The notes under the pieces are model-generated. The model was given only the letters and a program-made list of their open reading frames with translations. It had not been told where the DNA came from and did no database searches. Below, in pieces: positions 7,666-15,228 of a stretch of DNA of 22,448 nucleotides. This stretch comes from CF-161 sp035263645 (lineage in GTDB: Bacteria > Chloroflexota > Dormibacteria > Dormibacterales > Dormibacteraceae): assembly GCA_035263645.1 (NCBI GenBank), contig DATFRD010000068.1, forward strand, positions 1 through 22,448. The letters are read 5' to 3'. Each line of letters starts with the position of its first letter. The first letter of the stretch is position 1. A program made the translations under genes and the position numbers.

Positions 7666-7971
7666 CTACTGCAGGTGCTGGATCGCCACGCCGATCCCCA
7701 GGACGGCCAGCGCGACGATGGCGAGCACGAGCAGGGCCAGCGCCACGTGCACGTAGCCCAGGACCAGTCCGGCCAGCGCCAGCCCGTCTCCGTCCTCGCC
7801 TGTCTGCCGGATCTGCCCACGCGCCATATGGCCCGTGACGATGGCCACGATCGCGCCGATCACCGGGCACACGAAGAAGGACACGATCCCCGCCACCAGG
7901 CTGACGATGGCCAGCGTGTTGGTGGGCGGTCCCCCGATCATCGCCGGGGGATAGCCAGGCTGCTGCTGCAC
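7666..7971 (-). CDS. DUF4190 domain small membrane protein
   Basis: 101 residues. A short polar N-terminus (QQQPGYPP, then GGPPTNTLA) precedes two hydrophobic helices: roughly residues 20-45 (AIVSLVAGIVSFFVCPVIGA) and 68-98. Between them is GHMARGQIRQTGEDGDGLALAGLVLGY, the signature loop of DUF4190 proteins, common in actinomycetes and of unknown function. Start is GTG 7971; a -10-like TAGCAT lies 7 nt upstream and no Shine-Dalgarno is present, so the mRNA is probably leaderless. It is divergent from uvrC (118 bp between starts) and closes with a strong hairpin. No functional link to DNA repair is evident. Confidence 0.85.
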   Translation of the reverse strand: MQQQPGYPPAMIGGPPTNTLAIVSLVAGIVSFFVCPVIGAIVAIVTGHMARGQIRQTGEDGDGLALAGLVLGYVHVALALLVLAIVALAVLGIGVAIQHLQ

Positions 7972-7978
7972 GCGCGTA

Positions 7979-7984
7979 ATGCTA
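7979..7984 (-). promoter_or_regulatory. -10 box of the DUF4190 gene
   Basis: TAGCAT on the minus strand, ending 7 nt before GTG 7971, consistent with a leaderless transcript. No clear -35. Confidence 0.45.
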
Positions 7985-8071
7985 AGCCGGGATCGAGGCG
8001 TGCCCGGCAGGCTCGACGGTTGCCCGCGCCCCCGTGCCGGCCGTTGCTGCCCTCCGGCTTCCAGGCCGGGC

Positions 8072-8077
8072 TAACAT
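8072..8077 (+). promoter_or_regulatory. -10 box of uvrC
   Basis: TAACAT, 12 nt upstream of ATG 8090; transcription would start a few bases before the codon. A TTGCTG at 8044-8049 is 22 bp away, too far for a standard -35. Confidence 0.4.
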
Positions 8078-8089
8078 CGGTCTCCAGCC

Positions 8090-9937
8090 ATGGCCGTCGC
8101 CCCCGAGACCATTCGCCGCCGGCTGCGCGCGGTGCCGGACACCCCCGGCGTCTACCTGCTTCGGGACGACTCCGGCCAGGTCATCTACGTGGGCAAGGCG
8201 CTCCGGCTGCGCGACCGGCTGCGGTCGTACTTCACGCCCGGCTACGCGCAGACGGCGCGCGTCGCCGACCTGGTGCGCCGAGTCTTCGACTTCGAGTTCG
8301 TCAAGACGGCCAACGAGGTCGAGGCGCTGGTGCTCGAGTGCAACCTCATCAAGCACTACCGGCCCCGGTTCAACATCCGGCTCAAGGACGACAAGAACTA
8401 CCTCTACCTCAAGCTGCCCGTCACAGAGGAGTTCCCGCGGGTGCACTACACCCGCCGCATCCTCGACGACGGGGCGCTCTACTTCGGCCCGTACACCAGC
8501 GCCCAGGGCCTCCGCAACACCGTCAAGAGCATCCGCCAGCTGCTGCCGTTCCGCACCTGCTCGGACGACATCTTCAAGCAGCACAAGGTCTGCCTGGACT
8601 TCCACATCCGTCGCTGCCCTGGCCCGTGCGAGGGGCGCATCGGCGCCGAGGAGTACCACGGCCGGATCCGCCAGGTGGCGATGTTCATGGAGGGCCGCGC
8701 GGACCAGCTCACCCGGGAGCTCCGGGACCGCATGACGGCGGCCGCGGAGGGGCTCGACTTCGAGAACGCCGCCCGCTACCGAGACCAGCTCCAGTCGATC
8801 GAGAAGATCGCCGACCGCCAGAAGGTGCTGACGCGAAGCCGCGAGGACCAGGACCTGGTCGCATACGCCCGCGGCGGTCGCGACGTATACGTGGAGGTGG
8901 CGTACGTCCGCGAGGGCAAGATGGTCGGCCACGACGGTCACGCGCTGGAGGGAGCGGGTGAGGCGTCCGAGGCGGAGCTGCTGCGCGGGTTCCTGCTCAT
9001 GTACTACGGGAGCGCCACCCACGTGCCGCGGACGGTGGTGCTGGCCGGCGAGGTCGACGAGCCGAGCCTGGTCGCCGACTGGCTGACGCAGCGACGGGGC
9101 GGCCCGGTCACCCTCGAGGTCCCGCGCCGGGGGCGAAAGCGCAAGCTCGTCGAGCAGCTGAGCGAGACCGCGCAGGAGGAGCTGAAGCAGCTCCGCATCC
9201 AGGCCGACTACGACCGCAGCCGGACCGAGCCCATGCTCGCCGCGCTGGCGGAGGCGCTGGAGCTGGACGTGCCGCCGCGCCGCATCGAGTGCTACGACAT
9301 CTCCAACATCCAGGGCGACTCGGCCGTCGGCGCCATGGTCGTGTTCGAGGACGGCCGCCCGAAGAACGACCATTACCGGAGCTTCCGGATCCGGTATACG
9401 CCGGGCCCCAACGACTTCGCGATGCTCCAGGAGGTGCTGGGACGCCGCCTGGAGCGCCTGGAGACGGCCCAGCGGCGGGAGGACGCGGGGGAGGTCATGG
9501 ACGTGTCCTTCTCCAGCCGGCCGGACCTGATCCTGATCGACGGGGGAAAGGGACAGCTCAGCGCGGCGATGGAGGTCCTCGAGGAGCTGGGGTTCGCGGA
9601 CATCCCCACGTTCGGCCTGGCCAAGGAGCGGGAGGAGCTGTTCGCCCCCGGCCGGCCCGACCCGATCGTGCAGGAGCACGACTCGCCGGGGATGTTCCTG
9701 GTCCAGCGCGTCCGCGACGAGGCCCACCGGTTCGCCATCACGCACCACCGCAGGACGCGGGCGCGCAAGGCCCTCTCCTCGCCGCTGGACTCGGTGGAGG
9801 GCATCGGGCCGGCCCGCAAACGGCTGCTGATGCGCACGTTCGGCAGCCTGCCGGCCATCCGCGAGGCCCCGGTCGAGGACATCGTCCGGCTCGGCATCCC
9901 CGAGCGCGTCGCTGTCAGGCTGAAAGAGCTCGTCTGA
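8090..9937 (+). CDS. uvrC: UvrABC excinuclease subunit C
   Basis: 615 residues, full length for UvrC, the nuclease that makes both incisions in nucleotide excision repair after UvrA/UvrB damage recognition. Domains in order: GIY-YIG nuclease at the N-terminus (GVYLLRDDSGQVIYVGKA, about 20-37), the four-cysteine-type central segment (CSDDIFKQHKVCLDFHIRRC; CPGPCEGRI), a UVR motif for UvrB contact near 205-240, the RNase H-like endonuclease domain with CYDISNIQGDSAVG near residue 400 and LILIDGGKGQLSAA near 484, and C-terminal helix-hairpin-helix DNA-binding repeats (SVEGIGPARKRLL, then LGIPERVAVRL). It ends 2 nt before the rapZ-like gene, so the two are cotranscribed. Confidence 0.97.
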   Translation: MAVAPETIRRRLRAVPDTPGVYLLRDDSGQVIYVGKALRLRDRLRSYFTPGYAQTARVADLVRRVFDFEFVKTANEVEALVLECNLIKHYRPRFNIRLKDDKNYLYLKLPVTEEFPRVHYTRRILDDGALYFGPYTSAQGLRNTVKSIRQLLPFRTCSDDIFKQHKVCLDFHIRRCPGPCEGRIGAEEYHGRIRQVAMFMEGRADQLTRELRDRMTAAAEGLDFENAARYRDQLQSIEKIADRQKVLTRSREDQDLVAYARGGRDVYVEVAYVREGKMVGHDGHALEGAGEASEAELLRGFLLMYYGSATHVPRTVVLAGEVDEPSLVADWLTQRRGGPVTLEVPRRGRKRKLVEQLSETAQEELKQLRIQADYDRSRTEPMLAALAEALELDVPPRRIECYDISNIQGDSAVGAMVVFEDGRPKNDHYRSFRIRYTPGPNDFAMLQEVLGRRLERLETAQRREDAGEVMDVSFSSRPDLILIDGGKGQLSAAMEVLEELGFADIPTFGLAKEREELFAPGRPDPIVQEHDSPGMFLVQRVRDEAHRFAITHHRRTRARKALSSPLDSVEGIGPARKRLLMRTFGSLPAIREAPVEDIVRLGIPERVAVRLKELV

Positions 9938-9939
9938 CG

Positions 9940-10632
9940 GTGCCTCCCCACCCCGCCACGCTGGTCATCGTGGGAGGGCTGCCGGAGCGCGTCGAGGGCG
10001 CGCTCCGAGTCTTCGAGTCGGCCGGCTTCACGCGCACCGATGAGCCGGCGGGCGCCGGGCCCAACCTGGTCCTCGGCCTGCCCGGCGGAGGCGCGGACAC
10101 GCTGCGAGCGATCGACGCCAGCGGGCTCCGCTATGTGGTCGTGCACCACGGCCCGCCCGACGGGGAGCCCGGAGGCACCTACGAGCGGGCACACCACCGG
10201 GTCGAGTTCGCGGAGCTCGCGCAGCTGGCCCGCCGAGTGCTGGCCCGACCCAGCCTGCTGGTGACCTGCCTGGCGTTCGCCTACCGCAACGGGATCCCCG
10301 AAGGCAGCGCGTGGGTCGTGGACGTGCGGTGCCTGGACAACCCCTACTGGGTCCCCGAGCTCCGTCCGCTGAGTGGCCTGGACCCGAGGGTCCGCGAGTA
10401 CGTCCTGGGACAGCCCGCGGCCAGGCGTCTGCTCGACGGACTGCAGTCCGTTTTCGAAGACATGGTGGGGGAGTACCGGCAGCGGGGCCGGATGGAGCTG
10501 ACGCTGGCGTTCGGCTGCACGGGCGGCCGCCATCGGTCGGTGGCCGTCGCCCGCGCAATGGCCGACCGGCTGGCCCGCCGCCCCGACCTGGACGTCGACT
10601 TCCTGGCCCGCGACCTCGAAGATGCCGGGTGA
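9940..10632 (+). CDS. rapZ: RapZ/YvcJ homologue with a degenerate, shortened nucleotide-binding domain
   Basis: 230 residues against about 285 in standard RapZ. The C-terminal domain (about 107-228) is fully recognisable: FAYRNGIP, VVDVRCLDNPYWVPELRPLSG (broken only by substitutions) and GCTGGRHRSVAVA (192-204). In E. coli this domain binds the sRNA GlmZ and senses glucosamine-6-phosphate. The N-terminus still aligns with the kinase domain start (LVIVGGLPER, then ALRVFESAGF), but the Walker A GxxGxGKS is replaced by GLPERVEG, and about 45 residues of the middle are missing. ATP/GTP hydrolysis should be lost. Start is GTG 9940, 2 nt after uvrC, the usual place for rapZ. Because the C-terminal domain is intact, I read this as a functional variant, not a pseudogene; that is inference. 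Confidence 0.85.
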   Translation: MPPHPATLVIVGGLPERVEGALRVFESAGFTRTDEPAGAGPNLVLGLPGGGADTLRAIDASGLRYVVVHHGPPDGEPGGTYERAHHRVEFAELAQLARRVLARPSLLVTCLAFAYRNGIPEGSAWVVDVRCLDNPYWVPELRPLSGLDPRVREYVLGQPAARRLLDGLQSVFEDMVGEYRQRGRMELTLAFGCTGGRHRSVAVARAMADRLARRPDLDVDFLARDLEDAG

Positions 10633-10669
10633 CGCGGGCCACCCTCCTCTTGCGAGGGAAGTCGCAGAG
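10633..10669. repeat. Degenerate half-unit of the 47-bp repeat
   Basis: GGGCCACCCTCCTCTTGCGA followed by GGGAAG resembles the second half of the 47-bp unit (GGGCCACCTCCCCCGCGAGG). It directly precedes the three regular units, suggesting an older fourth copy. Confidence 0.5.
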
Positions 10670-10810
10670 CCCCCCTCCGGCCCTTCGGGCCACCTCCCCC
10701 GCGAGGGGGGAGGGGAGCCCCCTCCAGCCCTTCGGGCCACCTCCCCCGCGAGGGGGGAGGGGAGCCCCCTCCGGCCCTTCGGGCCACCTCCCCCGCGAGG
10801 GTGGAGGGTT
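10670..10810. repeat. Tandem array of three 47-bp palindromic (REP-like) units
   Basis: Units at 10670-10716, 10717-10763 and 10764-10810 repeat with an exact 47-bp period (TTCGGG at 10684, 10731, 10778). Each holds two palindromes: GGCCC-TTC-GGGCC and CTCCCC-CGCGA-GGGGAG. Unit 2 has AGCCC in place of GGCCC; unit 3 diverges at its end and runs into the stop codon of the TauE gene. The array lies between convergent genes and could end transcription from both sides. Single diverged copies occur at 4411-4453 and 15164-15220. Confidence 0.9.
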
Positions 10811-11585
10811 ACGCGGCCTCCAGCAGCCGGACCCACACCGTGAAGGCCAGTGCGCCGGTGAGCCCTGCGAGTGCGAGTCGCAGAACCGGCTGGGAGATCA
10901 ACAGGTGGACGCGAGAGCCGAGCGTCACGCCGACGAGCGCCACGATGACGACGACCGGCACCAGCGCCCAGGGCACCTGGCCACTCACGGCCTTGCCCAC
11001 GAACGCCGGCCCGGAGATGAAGACCGGGAGCACGAGCCCGGTCCCGATGGCCACGCGCTGGGGCGTGCCCAGCACGTAGAGCAGCACCGGGATGACCAGG
11101 ACGCCGGCGCCAACCCCGACCGCCCCGCCGACCGCGCCGATGCCGAGGAACATCGCTGCCGTCACGATCCGGGCTGCGGGTCCGCGTGGCCCGGTCTCGC
11201 CGAGGGGCAGGAGCAGAAGGACGGCCGCGGCTGTGACGACGACCGCAAAGAGCAGCACCAGCGCCCGCGCTGGCACCGCGGCGGAGAGGACGCCGCCGGC
11301 CAGAGCGCCAGCGCCGAGCGAGGGACCGCTCAACCAGAGCTGGCCGTAGGCGACCTGGCCGCGCCTGCCGTACGAGACAATGCCGGCCAGGAACGCGCAG
11401 ATGCCCTGTACGAGCGAGAGCGCCGTCACCAGGTGTGGCTCCAGGCGCGTGCCCAGCGCAGGCAAGACGTAGAGGGCCAGCGGGACGAAGAGGATCGCGC
11501 CACCGGCGCCGAGGATGCCGTTCGTTAAGGAGGCGAAGAGGGTGACCAGCCCGACGTCGACCGAGGGCACAAGCCAGGAGGGCAC
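10809..11585 (-). CDS. TauE/SafE family membrane transporter (putative sulfite/sulfonate exporter)
   Basis: 258 residues and about eight hydrophobic helices. The two repeated family motifs are visible: LTNGILGAGGAILFVPLAL near residues 20-38 and GAVGGAVGVGAGVLVIPVLL near 150-170, the pseudo-twofold halves of TauE/SafE proteins. Members export organosulfur anions such as sulfite or sulfoacetate, but many are unassigned. GTG 11585 is used as start; GTG 11570 is an alternative and neither has a good Shine-Dalgarno. The stop TAA overlaps the last repeat unit of the 47-bp array. Divergent from the epimerase gene. A sulfite-related role beside a sulfite-using SqdB 10 kb away is only a possibility. 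Confidence 0.85.
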   Translation of the reverse strand: MPSWLVPSVDVGLVTLFASLTNGILGAGGAILFVPLALYVLPALGTRLEPHLVTALSLVQGICAFLAGIVSYGRRGQVAYGQLWLSGPSLGAGALAGGVLSAAVPARALVLLFAVVVTAAAVLLLLPLGETGPRGPAARIVTAAMFLGIGAVGGAVGVGAGVLVIPVLLYVLGTPQRVAIGTGLVLPVFISGPAFVGKAVSGQVPWALVPVVVIVALVGVTLGSRVHLLISQPVLRLALAGLTGALAFTVWVRLLEAA

Positions 11586-11636
11586 TGGAGAGGGCTACCA
11601 GGCGAGCCGCTGGCCGGCCGTGACCCGACTGCCAGT

Positions 11637-11657
11637 GTCTCGGCAACGTCGCGAGAC
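11637..11657. promoter_or_regulatory. Inverted repeat in the TauE/epimerase divergent intergenic region
   Basis: GTCTCG (11637-11642) and CGAGAC (11652-11657) form a 6-bp inverted repeat with a 9-bp centre, located between two divergent starts. It could be an operator; no promoter hexamers are clear around it. Confidence 0.25.
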
Positions 11658-11752
11658 CACGGCGCGGACGGGCATGCGCACAGGGTATGGGCCCGGATGT
11701 GGCTGGCGCGCGGGTCCACCTCGCGTGGTGCCCGCAGGCGCGGACGGCTGAC

Positions 11753-12712
11753 GTGAGGTGCCTCGTCATCGGCGGCGCCGGGTTCGTCGGGGTCGCCGCG
11801 TGCCGCGAGCTGATGCGGCGCGGCGTCGAGACCGTGGCGGCGGGACGCACCGCGCGCGCGTACGGCACGTTCACCAGCTACCGGGTCCTGGACCGGGACG
11901 ACCCGGAGCAGCTGGGCGCCACCCTGCGCGAGGTGGACCCGGACGTCCTGCTCGACCTGGCCGCCTACCAGCCGGTGCACGTCCGGGCCGTCCTCGATCG
12001 CTTCCGCGGCCGGCGCTACGTGTTCGTCTCCACCGGCGTCTACCCGGACCTGCACGGCCGGCCGGCCAGCGAGGCGGACTTCCTGCCACTCGCGGGCGAC
12101 GTCCCGGCCGGGCCGCTCGAGTACCGCGAGGGCAAGCGCTGGTGCGAGACCCTGCTCGCGCGCGGGGACGGCGTTCCCTGGGTGGCGGTCCGGCCGCCCG
12201 CGGTGCTGGGGCCGGAGGACCCCACGCTGCGGGTCGCCGCCTACCTCCAGCGCGTGGAGGACGGCGGCCCGCTGCTGGTCCCGGAGGAGTCGTTCGAGCG
12301 GCCGGCCGGGCTGGCCTGGGTGCGCGACGTGGGCCACGCCTGCGCGCTGGCGTGCGAGCTGGGCCGCACGGCCGCCGGGCCCTACAACGTGTCGTTCGAG
12401 TCGGCCAGCCTGCGCGACCTTCTGGAGGCGGCCGGGCGGGCGCTGAACCGGCCCGTTGACGTCGTGCCGCTGCCCTTCGCCGAACTGCCGGCGGGGGCCA
12501 GCCCGTACGGACCCGATCCCCGGCGCTCGGCGGGCTACGACCTGGCACGGGCCCGGTCCGAGCTGGGCCTGCGGCCGAGCTCGATCGAGGAGGCGCTGGC
12601 GGACACGCTGGGCTGGTACCTGACGCACCGCCCGTCGCACCCCGGCTACGCGGGGCGGCCCGCCGAGCTGGCGATCGCGACCGGCCGGCCGCGTCGACGC
12701 CTGGCGAGGTGA
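11753..12712 (+). CDS. NAD-dependent epimerase/dehydratase family protein (extended SDR)
   Basis: 319 residues. Seen: Rossmann start CLVIGGAGFVG with the GGAGFVG loop at 7-13, DVLLDLAAYQP, the Ser/Thr of catalysis in FVSTGVY, and Y124-REG-K128 as the YxxxK pair; a substrate segment with RPPAVLGPEDP follows. The fold is like nucleotide-sugar epimerases and chloroplast CSP41-type reductases; the substrate is not deducible. GTG 11753 is chosen because it places the Rossmann strand at residue 3; an in-frame ATG at 11687 would add 22 residues unlike the family. There is no Shine-Dalgarno at 11753. The LVIVD/PA gene follows after a hairpin. Confidence 0.82.
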   Translation: MRCLVIGGAGFVGVAACRELMRRGVETVAAGRTARAYGTFTSYRVLDRDDPEQLGATLREVDPDVLLDLAAYQPVHVRAVLDRFRGRRYVFVSTGVYPDLHGRPASEADFLPLAGDVPAGPLEYREGKRWCETLLARGDGVPWVAVRPPAVLGPEDPTLRVAAYLQRVEDGGPLLVPEESFERPAGLAWVRDVGHACALACELGRTAAGPYNVSFESASLRDLLEAAGRALNRPVDVVPLPFAELPAGASPYGPDPRRSAGYDLARARSELGLRPSSIEEALADTLGWYLTHRPSHPGYAGRPAELAIATGRPRRRLAR

Positions 12713-12718
12713 AGGGAC

Positions 12719-12741
12719 GGCCGGCCTGGAGGTGGCCGGCC
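12719..12741 (+). terminator. Hairpin after the epimerase gene
   Basis: GGCCGGCC (12719-12726) and GGCCGGCC (12734-12741) with a 7-nt loop, starting 6 nt past the stop codon. The octamer is self-complementary, so it forms an 8-bp stem. No T-tract follows. Confidence 0.5.
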
Positions 12742-12774
12742 ACGCGGCATGATGGGGCCCGTCGGTCGTGCCCG

Positions 12775-12780
12775 TATGAT
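12775..12780 (+). promoter_or_regulatory. -10 box of the LVIVD/PA gene
   Basis: TATGAT, a near-consensus -10, 29 nt before GTG 12810. A Shine-Dalgarno-like GGGAGGAGGG (12789-12798) lies in the short leader, and its GGGAG can pair with CTCCC at 12801-12805, which could mask the ribosome site. No good -35 is seen. Confidence 0.4.
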
Positions 12781-12809
12781 CGCGTGGTGGGAGGAGGGCG
12801 CTCCCGCTC

Positions 12810-14537
12810 GTGAGGTGGGCTTCGCGGGGGCTGCTCGGGCTGGCCGCGCTGGCCGCGATCCTGCCCGTGGCAGTGCGTCTGGCCCCGACCGGCCCGCGGT
12901 CCGTGACGCGACCGGCCAGGCTCTCGCTGGTGGGCGCCCTGCCCCTGGAGCCGGCCGCCGGGGACGTCAACGCGGACGTGGCGGTGCTCGGTCACCTGGC
13001 GTTCGTGGGCCAGTGGAGCGGCCCCTGCCCCGGCAGTGGGGTGGCAGTCATCGACGTCTCCCACCCGGCCCTACCCGTGCTGCTGAGCCGCACGCCCGCC
13101 CACCCGGACACGTCGATGGAGGTCATGCGGCCCGTCCGGATCGGCGGCCGCGATGTCCTCGCCATCGGGCTCCAGGACTGCGGGAAGGACCCGCGACCGG
13201 GCGTCGGCAGGACTGGGCTGGAGCTGGTGGACGTCACCGACCCGCGCCAGCCGGCCGACCTGTCGTTCTTCGACGTGGACCGGTTCGGGGCGCGGGTGGT
13301 GGGCGTCCACGAGCTGGACGTGACCCGGACACCGGCCGGCCGCTGGCTGGCGCTGCTGGCCGCGCCCAACCTGGAGGCCGCCACGGCGGGTGCGGACGGC
13401 GCGGGCGGCACCGGCGACCTGCTGATCGTGGACATCACCGACCCCACCCGGCCGGTGCTGGACTCCTCCTGGGGGATCCTGGGCGAGCCGGCCCTGGGGC
13501 CGACGTTCTACCGCTCGGTGCGCCGGGGCAACGACGCCCGGACGCTGCTCCACAGCGTCCGGGCCGGGCGCTCGGGGACCGTCGCCTACCTGTCCTACTG
13601 GGACGCCGGCGTGCTGCTGCTGGATATCTCGAACCCGTCGCGGCCGCGCTACCTGGGCAGGACCACCTTCGGGCCCGACGAGGAGGGCAACGCGCACTCG
13701 GTGGACGCGACGCCGGACGGCCGTGTGATCGCGGAGGCGGACGAGGTGCTGAACCCGTTCCAGGCCCGGCTGACGGGGAGTGCGCTCGCGGGCGGCCAGC
13801 CCGCCACCCAGGCGACGTTCACGCCGCCGCTCAACGGCATGCCGGGTCGGGCGGTGTCAGGGGCCGTGGCCTACGTGGGCCGGGGCTGCCCCGAGGACGG
13901 GTATGCAGCGGACGCGACGGGGAGGGTGGCCCTGGTCGAGCGCGGCGGCTGCCGGTTCGACGAGAAGGTGGCACGGGCCCAGCGGGCCGGGGCGACCGCG
14001 GTGATCGTCTTCGACGACGCCGCCGAGCCGGACGATCTGGGGCCGATGTCCGGGAGCCGGCAGGTGACGCTGACGGAGGGCGGCGGGAGCGTGACGGTGG
14101 CGATACCGGCGGTGCTGGTCCCCCGGGACGCCGGCCTGAGGCTCCGGGACCTGGGCGGCCCCGTTACCGCGGCCTCGACGTTCACCGGCTGGGGGGGCCT
14201 GCGGCTCTGGGACGTCAGCGACCCCAGGCAGCCGCGCTTCGTGGCGCGGTTCGCGACGCCGGAGGCTCAGGATCCGGCGGCGGCCGGCCGTGGCCTGTGG
14301 AGCGTGCACAACCCGGTGATCCGGGGCACGACGCTGTATGCGTCGTGGTACAGCGCCGGCGTCCGGGTGCTCGACATCTCCAGGCCTGCCGCGCCGAGCG
14401 AGATCGCGGCGTGGACGGGGGAGGGGAGGCCGGCGGGGGCGCCGGCGGTCGACGTCTGGGGCGTCGCGGTGACCGGGGGCCTGGTCTTCGCCAGCGACCG
14501 CGGCTTCGGGCTGTACGTCCTGCGTCTCCGGCGCTGA
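12810..14537 (+). CDS. Exported LVIVD-repeat beta-propeller protein with an inserted PA domain
   Basis: 575 residues. The N-terminus (MRWASRGLLGLAALAAILPV) is a signal peptide or anchor, so the protein works outside the membrane. Six LVIVD-type repeats (hydrophobic strand, then D-[IV]-[ST]-[DNHR]-P) are seen near 77-92, 136-152, 203-219, 267-283, 463-481 and 517-533; such repeats form beta-propeller blades. Between the fourth and fifth lies a protease-associated (PA) domain at about 345-455: GRVALVERGGCRFDEKVARA, RAGATAVIVFDD and IPAVLVPRD are its hallmarks. No protease or other catalytic site is visible, so binding of a ligand or peptide is the likely role. Several cysteines could form disulfides. 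Start is GTG 12810 with a purine-rich site 11 nt upstream. Function unknown. Confidence 0.85.
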   Translation: MRWASRGLLGLAALAAILPVAVRLAPTGPRSVTRPARLSLVGALPLEPAAGDVNADVAVLGHLAFVGQWSGPCPGSGVAVIDVSHPALPVLLSRTPAHPDTSMEVMRPVRIGGRDVLAIGLQDCGKDPRPGVGRTGLELVDVTDPRQPADLSFFDVDRFGARVVGVHELDVTRTPAGRWLALLAAPNLEAATAGADGAGGTGDLLIVDITDPTRPVLDSSWGILGEPALGPTFYRSVRRGNDARTLLHSVRAGRSGTVAYLSYWDAGVLLLDISNPSRPRYLGRTTFGPDEEGNAHSVDATPDGRVIAEADEVLNPFQARLTGSALAGGQPATQATFTPPLNGMPGRAVSGAVAYVGRGCPEDGYAADATGRVALVERGGCRFDEKVARAQRAGATAVIVFDDAAEPDDLGPMSGSRQVTLTEGGGSVTVAIPAVLVPRDAGLRLRDLGGPVTAASTFTGWGGLRLWDVSDPRQPRFVARFATPEAQDPAAAGRGLWSVHNPVIRGTTLYASWYSAGVRVLDISRPAAPSEIAAWTGEGRPAGAPAVDVWGVAVTGGLVFASDRGFGLYVLRLRR

Positions 14538-14564
14538 GCCCAGCCGGTCAGCGTCCGGCCGGGC
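14538..14564. terminator. Bidirectional hairpin between convergent genes
   Basis: GCCCAGCCGG (14538-14547) and CCGGCCGGGC (14555-14564) pair over 10 positions with one mismatch and a 7-nt loop. It fills the 30-bp gap between the stop codons of the LVIVD/PA gene (+) and the GNAT gene (-). Confidence 0.6.
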
Positions 14565-14567
14565 AGG

Positions 14568-15137
14568 TCAAACCGGCGTCTGGCGCGGGCCCGGCGGGTC
14601 CGGGAGCCGGGGTCCGACGTGCTGCTCGCGGTGGGTCGCCAGCCAGTACTCTGTGACCAGGCGATCCCCCAGCCGGTGGTGCCGGCGCAGCGCGGCCTCG
14701 ACCCGGTAGCCGGCCTTGGCATACGCCCGCAGCGCGCGCTCGTTGCCCTCGTACACGCCGAGGTACAGCTTCTCGAGGCCGAGCTGGAGGAAGCCGAAGC
14801 CGGTCATGAGCCGGATCGCGTCGGTGCCGTAGCCGCGGTCCCAGCGGGAGGCGGGTCCGATCTCGAGCCCCAGCCACGCGTTGCGGTTTCGGAAGTCAAC
14901 CCGGAAGACGATCCCGCAGCCGAGGACGGCGCCGTCGCCGCGACACTCGATCGCCCAGCGGACATAGTCGGGGCTGCGCCGGGTCAGCGACTCGCGGATC
15001 CGCTCCAGCGTATCGGGCAGGAGGGCCGGGGGATGCCCAAAGCGGGCCAGGTCCGGGTCGGAGCGGATGGCGAGCAGCCGCTCGGCGTCCACCGGCCGCG
15101 GCGCCCGCAGCCTGACGAGCTCACCAACGAGATCCAC
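14568..15137 (-). CDS. GNAT family N-acetyltransferase (RimJ/RimL-like), paralogue 1
   Basis: 189 residues of the ribosomal-protein-Ala acetyltransferase-like (Acetyltransf_3) group. Seen: N-terminal ELVRLRAPRPVDAERLLAI, the WAIE...LG strand pair, the acetyl-CoA loop RWDRGYGTDAI (a variant of RxxGxG/A) and the late LYLGVYEGNERALRAYAKAG followed by YRVEAALRR, where Asn-Glu-Arg-A-x-R-x-Y is the usual cofactor-contact helix. Substrate unknown. GTG 15137 follows a purine-rich GAGGGGCTGAG. It is closely similar to the next upstream gene, so the two arose by tandem duplication. It is the last gene of the minus-strand cluster and ends at a bidirectional hairpin. Confidence 0.85.
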   Translation of the reverse strand: MDLVGELVRLRAPRPVDAERLLAIRSDPDLARFGHPPALLPDTLERIRESLTRRSPDYVRWAIECRGDGAVLGCGIVFRVDFRNRNAWLGLEIGPASRWDRGYGTDAIRLMTGFGFLQLGLEKLYLGVYEGNERALRAYAKAGYRVEAALRRHHRLGDRLVTEYWLATHREQHVGPRLPDPPGPRQTPV

Positions 15138-15163
15138 CTCAGCCCCTCATACCCGCCTACAGT

Positions 15164-15220
15164 CCCTCCCCCGGGTGGGGGAGGTGGCCCGCCAGCGCCG
15201 GCGCGAAGGGCCCGCCCCCC
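15164..15220. repeat. Diverged single copy of the REP-like repeat between the two GNAT genes, inverted
   Basis: CCTCCCCC-GGGT-GGGGGAGG (15165-15184) forms an 8-bp stem, and GGCCC (15186-15190) pairs with GGGCC (15208-15212). The GGGGGAGGTGGCCCG core equals the reverse complement of the 47-bp unit. The second loop has gained an extra palindrome GCGCCGGCGC (15195-15204). It may attenuate or end transcription after the upstream GNAT gene. Confidence 0.6.
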
Positions 15221-15228
15221 TGCACGTT

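Noticed and set aside
10670..10810. CRISPR array
   Set aside because: The 47-bp units are contiguous without unique spacers and consist of palindromes; no cas genes are nearby.
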